Positions 31,729 to 37,151 of a stretch of 37,151 nt of DNA are shown one piece after another (position 1 is the stretch's first letter; the number at the start of each line of letters is the position of its first letter). A program made the position numbers and the translations under genes. The stretch comes from Brevibacterium sp. p3-SID960. GTDB lineage: Bacteria > Actinomycetota > Actinomycetes > Actinomycetales > Brevibacteriaceae. The notes below the pieces were generated by a model. The model saw only the letters and a list, made by a program, of their open reading frames with translations, was not told where the DNA came from and did not search any database. Where the stretch lies: positions 1 to 37,151 of the forward strand of contig NZ_JALXKS010000033.1 in NCBI RefSeq assembly GCF_025144725.1. Reading direction: 5' to 3'.

Positions 31729-32718
31729 ATGAGTGATGATCGCAGCACAGGGACGAAGGGATCCGGCTCTGCAGCCGCCGACCGCAGCACGGAGGACTTC
31801 GAGCTCACTGCCGAGGGTGTTCCCGATTTCGCCAACGAGATCGATGAGATCCGCGAGCTGTCGAAGAAGCTCAACTCCCGCTCGAGCGATTCGGAGGCCT
31901 GGAAGCACGGCTACCCGTATGACCAGAAACTCTCCCGGCGACGCTATGAGCGTGAGAAGCGACAGCTGCAGATCGAGCTGCTGAAGATGCAGACGTGGGT
32001 GCGTGAGACGAAGCAGAAGATCGTCATCATCTTCGAAGGCCGCGATGCCGCTGGCAAGGGCGGGGCGATCAAGCGCTTCACCGAACACCTGAATCCGCGC
32101 GGCGCACGCGTCGTCGCTCTGGAGAAGCCCACCGAGCGTGAGAAGACGCAGTGGTTCTTCCAGCGCTACGTCCAGCATCTGCCCGCCGGTGGCGAGATCG
32201 TGCTGTTCGACCGCTCGTGGTACAACCGCGCTGGGGTCGAACGGGTGATGGGCTACTGCACCCCGACGCAGTATCTGGAATTCACCCGCTCCTGCCCCGA
32301 GTTCGAGATCATGCTCGTGCAGTCGGGCACGCACGTCATCAAGTTCTGGTTCTCCGTCGGCCGCGAGGAGCAGCTGCACCGGTTCGGCGCGCGCCGGACC
32401 GACCCGATCAAGCAGTGGAAGCTCTCCCCCACTGACCTCGCCAGCCTCGACAAATGGGATGCCTACACCGAGGCGAAGAACGCGATGTTCTTCTACACCG
32501 ACACCCCGGCCGCCCCGTGGACGGTTGTGAAGTCCAACGACAAGAAGCGCGCTCGTTTAGAAGCGATGCGCTTTGTGCTCAACCAATTCGACTACCCGGG
32601 CAAGGACCAGCGGGTGGCGCGGGCGGCTGATCCGCTCATCGTCGGCTCTCCAGGCGACATGTATGACGATGGCGAAACTACGGCCGACACGTTTCCCACG
32701 ACCCTCAGCGGGGACTAA
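31729..32718 (+). CDS. ppk2: Polyphosphate kinase 2 (class I-like)
   Basis: The protein has 329 residues. It catalyses reversible phosphate transfer between polyphosphate and NDP. Walker A is GRDAAGKGG (104-112), Walker B is LFDRSWYNRAGVERVMG, and the lid contains RRTDPIKQWKLSP. The C-terminal AMFFYTDTPAAPW and NDKKRARL stretches match the PPK2 group found in Pseudomonas (TIGR03707-like). An acidic, Ser-rich ~45-residue N-terminus precedes the domain. It is a distant paralogue of 2359-3273. Its mRNA is predicted to be leaderless. Confidence 0.92.
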   Translation: MSDDRSTGTKGSGSAAADRSTEDFELTAEGVPDFANEIDEIRELSKKLNSRSSDSEAWKHGYPYDQKLSRRRYEREKRQLQIELLKMQTWVRETKQKIVIIFEGRDAAGKGGAIKRFTEHLNPRGARVVALEKPTEREKTQWFFQRYVQHLPAGGEIVLFDRSWYNRAGVERVMGYCTPTQYLEFTRSCPEFEIMLVQSGTHVIKFWFSVGREEQLHRFGARRTDPIKQWKLSPTDLASLDKWDAYTEAKNAMFFYTDTPAAPWTVVKSNDKKRARLEAMRFVLNQFDYPGKDQRVARAADPLIVGSPGDMYDDGETTADTFPTTLSGD

Positions 32719-32796
32719 GCTCATTCACATAGCTCCTCATCAGAGCCGCACAATCAGGAGCATTGCCGTCAGACAGCCCCTCGAGGAAGCAGTGAT

Positions 32797-33852
32797 ATGG
32801 AACCCGACAACCGGATCTTGGTGAGCTCGAGCTCAGCGGCGGCAGCCGCCCAGAGCTTCATGAATAAGCCCGCGGTGGCCCACCTCATGGCCACGCTGCA
32901 GCGCTTCGGCCAGCGGCTGGGCAGCCAGTTCGGTGCCGCGATCACCTACTTCCTCGTCCTCGCCCTCATACCGACGCTCATGTTCGCGTTCGCTGCGCTG
33001 GGCTTCGTGCTCGACATCGTGCGGCCCGAACTCGTCGATGTCGTCACCGAGAAGCTCCACGAGTTCGCGCCCGGCCAGGACCAGCTTGTCGAGATGCTGC
33101 AGAACTTCATCGACAACTGGCAGGCCGTCGGCATCGTCGGCATCATCTCAGCGCTGTACACCGCGCAGGGTTTCATCGGCAACCTCAAAGACGCCATCCG
33201 CGCCCAGCTGCGCAAGGACATGGACGCCAAGCCGCAGGAGAACTTCGTCGTCCGCACGCTGTCGAACATCGTCACCCTCGTCGGTCTGCTCATCGGCATC
33301 GGCCTGATGATCGGCCTGACGATCATCGGGGCGAGCCTGCAGTCGACGATCGTCGAATGGCTGCATCTGCCCGGCTGGGTGACCCCGGTGCTGACGATCA
33401 CCCCGATCATCATCACGCTGTTCTCCGCCTGGCTGATCTTCATGTTCATGTTCACGATGATCCCGGTGCATCCGATCCCCCAGCGCACCAAGCGTCTCGG
33501 CTCGCTGTTCGGCGCCATCGCGCTGACCCTGCTGCTCAACGTCGCGACCCTGCTCGTCGACCTGTTCTCCGGGTCTCCGACGGCCGCGCTGTTCGGCCCG
33601 GTCATCGCGATCATGCTCTCGATGAACGTCTTCGCCCGCATCATCCTCATGGTCGCCGCATGGATGGGCACGGCCGAAGATGAGCCGATCTTCGGCACGA
33701 TCGCCGCGGCCCCGCCCCAGAGCCGCGAACAGCTCTCCCGGGCACAGGGCAGCGCCGAGACGATCGGCGCGCTGGCGGTCGCCGGCAGCCTCATCGCCGT
33801 CACCATCCTCGGGTTCAACCGTTGGGCCGACAAACACGACACGTTCCGCTGA
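32797..33852 (+). CDS. YihY/BrkB family inner membrane protein
   Basis: The protein has 351 residues. The family is of uncertain function, once annotated as ribonuclease BN. Six or so membrane segments are visible: ITYFLVLALIPTLMFAFAAL, a central VGIVGIISALYTAQGF, TLVGLLIGIGLMIGLTIIGAS, ITPIIITLFSAWLIFMFMF, LFGAIALTLLLNVATLLV and a final pair near 275-340. Family features include the YFLVLALIPTL start and RTKRLGSLFGAI. The start is ATG at 32797 with GAGGAA upstream. The end overlaps the start of the DNA glycosylase frame. Confidence 0.88.
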   Translation: MEPDNRILVSSSSAAAAAQSFMNKPAVAHLMATLQRFGQRLGSQFGAAITYFLVLALIPTLMFAFAALGFVLDIVRPELVDVVTEKLHEFAPGQDQLVEMLQNFIDNWQAVGIVGIISALYTAQGFIGNLKDAIRAQLRKDMDAKPQENFVVRTLSNIVTLVGLLIGIGLMIGLTIIGASLQSTIVEWLHLPGWVTPVLTITPIIITLFSAWLIFMFMFTMIPVHPIPQRTKRLGSLFGAIALTLLLNVATLLVDLFSGSPTAALFGPVIAIMLSMNVFARIILMVAAWMGTAEDEPIFGTIAAAPPQSREQLSRAQGSAETIGALAVAGSLIAVTILGFNRWADKHDTFR

Positions 33853-34481
33853 CGGGCTTCTTCGACCGCAGCGTCCACATCGTCGCGCCGCAGCTGCTCG
33901 GCGGGATCCTCACCTGCGCTGACGGTGAGACCACGATCGCGGTGCGGCTGACAGAAGTCGAGGCCTATGGCGGCAGCGACGACCCCGGCTCGCATGCCTT
34001 CCGCGGGTGCACCGAGCGCAATGCGACGATGTTCGGACCGCCGGGGCATCTGTACTGTTACCTGTCCTACGGCATGCATCGGCTGCTCAACATCGTCTGC
34101 CAGGATCCCGGCGACCCGGCCGCCGTGCTGCTGCGCGCCGGCGAGGTCGTCACCGGGCGCGAGGCGGCACGTGCCCGCCGCACCCGGCGTCGCGGGGGCA
34201 GCGTGACCGACCGTGAGCTCGCCCGCGGTCCCGGCTGCCTCGGCCAGGTCTTCGCCGCCAGCGCGGCCACAGACGGCGCGCCGCTCACCGTGCCCGAGGC
34301 GCCGACCGGCTGGTCGTTCACCCCGCCGGCCGAACCGGTCGAGTATGTCGCAGGCCCCCGTGTCGGGGTCTCCGGGCCCGGCGGTGACCCCGGCGCCTTC
34401 CCCTGGCGGTACTCGATCCCCGGAGATGCGACCGTCTCGCGTTTCGTTCCCGGCCGCAACGTCACGAAAGCAGGGCCATGA
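33822..34481 (+). CDS. DNA-3-methyladenine glycosylase (AAG/MPG family)
   Basis: The protein has 219 residues with the start given. It removes alkylated and deaminated purines in base-excision repair. Family motifs are FFDRSVHIVAPQLLG, RLTEVEAY (catalytic Glu as the second E), SHAFRGCTERNATMF, GHLYCYLSYGMHRLLN, and RGPGCLGQ-like ARGPGCLGQVF. The start is uncertain: TTG 33822 lies within the yihY end, while CTG 33849 would overlap its stop. No ATG or GTG precedes the conserved region, suggesting coupling to yihY translation. It overlaps the fructosamine kinase gene by ATGA. Confidence 0.88.
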   Translation: MGRQTRHVPLTGFFDRSVHIVAPQLLGGILTCADGETTIAVRLTEVEAYGGSDDPGSHAFRGCTERNATMFGPPGHLYCYLSYGMHRLLNIVCQDPGDPAAVLLRAGEVVTGREAARARRTRRRGGSVTDRELARGPGCLGQVFAASAATDGAPLTVPEAPTGWSFTPPAEPVEYVAGPRVGVSGPGGDPGAFPWRYSIPGDATVSRFVPGRNVTKAGP

Positions 34482-35221
34482 CCTTCCGCAAGACCGGCAC
34501 CCACGTGCCCCCGGACTTCTTCGCCACCGAGGCCGCCGGGCTGCGATGGCTGGCCGAACCCGGTGCAGTCGCAGTCGCCGGAGTCATCGAGGTCTCGGAG
34601 ACCGCACTGACCCTGGAGCGCATCACCGAAGCAGCGGCGACCAATGAGGCCGCTGCAGACTTCGGCCATCGGCTCGGCGCCCTCCACCAGGCGCCGGCCG
34701 GACGGTTCGGTGACAATCCACCGCACGTCGCCACCTACTACTTCGGGCCGCTGAGCCAGCCGCTTAGGATCGCGACGCACCCAGCCGACAGCTGCGGTGA
34801 GGCCTACGCAGCACGCCTGGAGTCCCTGACCGGATACGACCTCGAACCACCGGCCGAGGTCACCCGGCTCATCGAGCGGATCGGCTCGGGCACCTTCGAC
34901 GACGATGCCCAGCCTGCCCGCGTGCATGGCGACCTGTGGGCAGGCAACCTGCTCTTCACCTCGGGCACGGCCGCCCTCATCGACCCGGCTGCCTGGGCCG
35001 CTCACCCGCTCGTCGACCTCGGGATGCTCAGCCTCTTCGGCGCCCCGCACCTGGAGACGATCATCGACGCCTGGGCGGACGTCTACCCGGTCGAGACACT
35101 CGGCGGTGACTGGCGCGAACGCATCGAGCTCTACCAGTTCTTCGGCCTCTACGCCCACGCGGTGATCTTCGGCGGCGGCTACCGGCAGGCGAGCATCACA
35201 GCCGCCCGGCGGTATCTGTGA
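34478..35221 (+). CDS. Fructosamine kinase family protein
   Basis: The protein has 247 residues. The family phosphorylates sugar adducts on protein amines, which makes them unstable and repairs glycation. The kinase-like fold shows FGHRLGALHQAP, the catalytic VHGDLWAGNLLF (about 149-160) and metal-binding LIDPAAW. VDLGMLSLFGAP is another family signature. The N-terminal lysine/P-loop region begins MTFRKTGTH. It overlaps the DNA glycosylase gene by ATGA, so one mRNA carries a DNA repair and a protein repair function. Confidence 0.9.
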   Translation: MTFRKTGTHVPPDFFATEAAGLRWLAEPGAVAVAGVIEVSETALTLERITEAAATNEAAADFGHRLGALHQAPAGRFGDNPPHVATYYFGPLSQPLRIATHPADSCGEAYAARLESLTGYDLEPPAEVTRLIERIGSGTFDDDAQPARVHGDLWAGNLLFTSGTAALIDPAAWAAHPLVDLGMLSLFGAPHLETIIDAWADVYPVETLGGDWRERIELYQFFGLYAHAVIFGGGYRQASITAARRYL

Positions 35222-35234
35222 AACCGGCGTCGTC

Positions 35235-35240
35235 TAGGCT
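35235..35240 (+). promoter_or_regulatory. Possible -10 (TAGGCT) of the haem monooxygenase gene
   Basis: TAGGCT lies 46 bases before ATG 35287, predicting a ~40-nt leader that carries AAGGAAGAAGG as ribosome site. Confidence 0.4.
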
Positions 35241-35286
35241 GAGGGCAGCACGCCTCCACCCGCACGCAGAAGGAAGAAGGACCCCG

Positions 35287-35622
35287 ATGTCCGTTGTCAA
35301 GATCAACGCCCTGACCGTCCCGGCCGACACCGGTGACGAGATCGTCAACCGGTTCGCTCCGGCCATCGAACGACTCGACAGCTTCGAGGGCTTCGAGCGG
35401 TTCGCACTGCTCAAACCGACCGACGACCGTTCGGTGTGGTTCGTCTACACGCAGTGGGCCAGCGAAGAGGCCTACGAGGGCTGGAAGAACTCGCGTGCCT
35501 TCGCCGGCAGCCACGCCGAAGGCGCGGAGAAGCAGAAGCCGGTGGCCACCGGTGCGGAGCTGCTGGAGTTCGAGACGACGCTCGAGGCCACGGGGTTCGG
35601 CAGCGGCGACGCTGGCCAGTAG
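35287..35622 (+). CDS. IsdG/MhuD-type haem-degrading monooxygenase candidate
   Basis: The protein has 111 residues and a ferredoxin-like alpha+beta barrel of the antibiotic biosynthesis monooxygenase superfamily. The three residues that define IsdG-type haem oxygenases can be placed: Asn7 (VVKINAL), Trp66 (YEGWKNS) and His76 (AFAGSHAEG), with the Trp-His spacing of IsdG/IsdI. The start VVKINA and PVATGAELLEFE closely resemble M. tuberculosis MhuD as I recall it. It would release iron from haem. ATG 35287 has a strong ribosome site; an earlier in-frame start adds 23 unlikely residues. No haem transporter is in the window. Confidence 0.85.
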   Translation: MSVVKINALTVPADTGDEIVNRFAPAIERLDSFEGFERFALLKPTDDRSVWFVYTQWASEEAYEGWKNSRAFAGSHAEGAEKQKPVATGAELLEFETTLEATGFGSGDAGQ

Positions 35623-35625
35623 GAT
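35620..35625 (+). promoter_or_regulatory. -10 element TAGGAT of gap, overlapping the upstream stop codon
   Basis: TAGGAT begins with the TAG stop of the haem monooxygenase gene. The predicted start is near 35632, with a ~35-nt leader to GTG 35667. A weak -35 TTCGGC lies 18 bp upstream. Confidence 0.45.
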
Positions 35626-35666
35626 TGTGCGAAGTAGCTCAGACAGGATTCGAAAGGGAATTTCCG

Positions 35667-37109
35667 GTGACTGATCCAACGATCGCGAAAGAGGCAGAGT
35701 GGGCCTCGAAGCAGAGCGCCGCTGAGGACATGATCCCTCTGGTGGGCCGTCTCTACCGCAACAACGAGGTGCTGCTGACCGTCTACGGCCGCAGCCTGCT
35801 CAACAAGTCCGTCAACGGCATCATCAAGGCCCACCGCTATGCCCGTCACTTCGACGGCGCTGAGCTCGACATGGATGAGACGCTGCGTCTGGTCATCGCG
35901 CTCGACGGCCTGAATCTGGGCCCGTGCCGCATCGACCTGGGCCGTCTGGCCGCCGGTTTCCGCAGCTCCGGCGGCGACGACGTCGATGCATACCTGCGCG
36001 AGCAGCTCTCCGAGGTCGTCGGCGCAGCCGACGGTGAGCGGAGCACGCCGCAGGACGTCGTCCTCTACGGCTTCGGCCGCATCGGCCGGCTGCTCGCCCG
36101 GATCCTCATCGATCGCGCCGGCGGGACGAACATGCGCCTGCGCGCGATCGTCGTGCGCCGCGGCGGGGAGAACGACATCGTCAAGCGCGCCTCCCTGCTG
36201 CGCCGCGACTCGGTGCACGGCAAGTTCGACGGCAACATCGTCGTCGATGAGGAGAACAGCACGATCTGCGCCAATGGAGTGCTCATCCAGGTCATCTACT
36301 CTGATGACCCGTCCTCGGTCGACTACACGAAGTACGGCATCGACAACGCCATCGTCGTCGACAACACCGGCCGCTGGCGCGATGAGGAGGGCCTGGGCAA
36401 ACACCTCCAGTGCCCGGGCGTCTCGAAGGTGCTGCTGACCGCCCCGGGCAAGGGCGAGATCAAGAACGTCGTCTACGGCGTCAACTCCGCTGACATCACT
36501 CCTGAGGACACGATCCTCTCGGCTGCCTCGTGCACGACGAACGCGATCACCCCGGTGCTCAAGGTCCTCAACGACGAATTCGGTGTGCGCAACGGACACG
36601 TCGAGACAGTGCACTCGTTCACCAACGACCAGAACCTCATCGACAACTTCCACAAGGGCTCACGCCGCGGCCGTGCCGCCGGACTCAACATGGTGCTCAC
36701 CGAGACCGGTGCCGCCAAGGCTGTCGCCAAGGCACTGCCGGAGCTCAAGGGCAAGCTGTCGGGCAACGCGATCCGCGTTCCCACCCCGAATGTGTCGATG
36801 GCAATCCTCAACCTCAACCTCGGGCGCGAGACGACGGTCGATGAGCTCAACACGTTCCTGCGGGAGACATCGCTGCACTCGCAGCTGCGCAACCAGATCG
36901 ACTACATCGCCTCCCCGGAGGTCGTCTCGACGGACTTCGTCGGCTCCAAGCGGGCCGGCATCGTCGACGGACTGGCGACCATCGTCGACGGGGATCGCGC
37001 CGTCGTCTACGTCTGGTACGACAACGAGTTCGGCTACTCCTGCCAGGTGGTGCGCTGCATCGCCGACATGGCCGGCATCGACACCCCGGCGTTCCCGAAG
37101 CGCAGCTGA
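35667..37109 (+). CDS. gap: Glyceraldehyde-3-phosphate dehydrogenase, long GapB-like form
   Basis: The protein has 480 residues, about 140 longer than standard GAPDH. Residues 1-128 are an extra helical N-terminal region (EWASKQSAAEDMIPLVGRLYRNNEV). The dinucleotide motif GFGRIGR is at 135-141 and the catalytic Cys289 is in SAASCTTNAITP. At the end of strand 2, where NAD-dependent enzymes carry an acidic residue, the sequence is VVR164-R165-GG, suggesting NADP(H) use. This form corresponds to the gluconeogenic GapB of corynebacteria by recollection. The start is GTG 35667 with GAAAGGGAA upstream. A glycerol kinase-like start follows after 3 bases. Confidence 0.93.
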   Translation: MTDPTIAKEAEWASKQSAAEDMIPLVGRLYRNNEVLLTVYGRSLLNKSVNGIIKAHRYARHFDGAELDMDETLRLVIALDGLNLGPCRIDLGRLAAGFRSSGGDDVDAYLREQLSEVVGAADGERSTPQDVVLYGFGRIGRLLARILIDRAGGTNMRLRAIVVRRGGENDIVKRASLLRRDSVHGKFDGNIVVDEENSTICANGVLIQVIYSDDPSSVDYTKYGIDNAIVVDNTGRWRDEEGLGKHLQCPGVSKVLLTAPGKGEIKNVVYGVNSADITPEDTILSAASCTTNAITPVLKVLNDEFGVRNGHVETVHSFTNDQNLIDNFHKGSRRGRAAGLNMVLTETGAAKAVAKALPELKGKLSGNAIRVPTPNVSMAILNLNLGRETTVDELNTFLRETSLHSQLRNQIDYIASPEVVSTDFVGSKRAGIVDGLATIVDGDRAVVYVWYDNEFGYSCQVVRCIADMAGIDTPAFPKRS

Positions 37110-37112
37110 GCC

Positions 37113-37151
37113 ATGGGCTACGTCCTCGCACTCGATGAGGGCACCACCTCG
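37113..37151 (+). CDS. FGGY kinase, probably glycerol kinase (5' end only)
   Basis: Thirteen codons, MGYVLALDEGTTS, are visible before the window ends. YVLALD(E/Q)GTTS is the phosphate-1 motif of FGGY carbohydrate kinases, most like glycerol kinase. The start is 3 bases after the gap stop, so co-transcription is likely. The truncation is an artefact of the window edge. Confidence 0.7.
   Translation, partial: MGYVLALDEGTTS

Noticed and set aside
35231..35245. DtxR/IdeR-like iron box near the haem monooxygenase
   Set aside because: The only similarity is TAGGCT, better explained as a -10; no inverted repeat of the right type is present.

Overview
This 37 kb window is high-GC, gene-dense chromosomal DNA from an actinobacterium. 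The evidence is the actinobacterial gene order (leuS ... degV-comEA-comEC-holA, rpsT, lepA-hemW, hrcA-dnaJ-rsmE-phoH-ybeY-CorC-era), the long 480-residue GAPDH, DUF3097 and DUF4190/DUF4870-type proteins, and an MhuD-like monooxygenase. I favour Micrococcales, perhaps Brevibacterium, but the genus is a guess. There is no rRNA, prophage, insertion sequence, CRISPR array or obvious island. No stretch longer than about 240 bases lacks a gene or recognised element.

Layout. 1-1.1 kb: a membrane protein with a Tyr/Gly/Gln/Pro-rich tail (minus). 1.2-1.75 kb: a minus-strand tRNA operon read Gly(GCC)-Cys(GCA)-Val(CAC)-Val(GAC), with its own promoter and terminator and a possible CRP/GlxR-type site upstream. 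1.87-2.34 kb: a small PGPGW membrane protein (plus). 2.36-11.2 kb: a long minus-strand block read hrcA, dnaJ, rsmE, phoH, ybeY, CorC-like, era, zapE, ppk2, headed by a CIRCE operator and combining heat shock, rRNA maturation and ribosome assembly functions. 11.3-13.1 kb: DUF3097 and a DUF4870 membrane protein (plus). 13.2-16.3 kb: lepA-hemW (minus). 16.4-18.4 kb: an EEP-family phosphatase/nuclease, a solitary PemK/MazF-like protein and rpsT (plus). 18.5-22.7 kb: comEA-comEC-holA (minus). 22.8-25.0 kb: UDP-glucose dehydrogenase and DegV (minus). 25.1-25.8 kb: an unrecognised membrane protein (plus). 25.8-29.6 kb: leuS and nadE (minus). 29.8-37.15 kb: a plus-strand run of acyl-CoA synthetase, a second PPK2, YihY/BrkB, 3-methyladenine DNA glycosylase, fructosamine kinase, an IsdG/MhuD-type haem monooxygenase, a gapB-like GAPDH and the first 13 codons of a glycerol kinase-like gene.

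The window is mainly housekeeping DNA, and I did not find a convincing new multi-gene system. The most unusual points are these. A 27-bp segment covering the last codons and stop of rsmE is present four times in tandem into the phoH leader. About nine genes share a TANNNT-N5/6-(A/G)TG arrangement that predicts leaderless mRNAs. A perfect 12-bp hairpin abuts the -10 of the second ppk2. Two adjacent tRNA-Val genes differ at only two bases. There are two PPK2 paralogues of different types.
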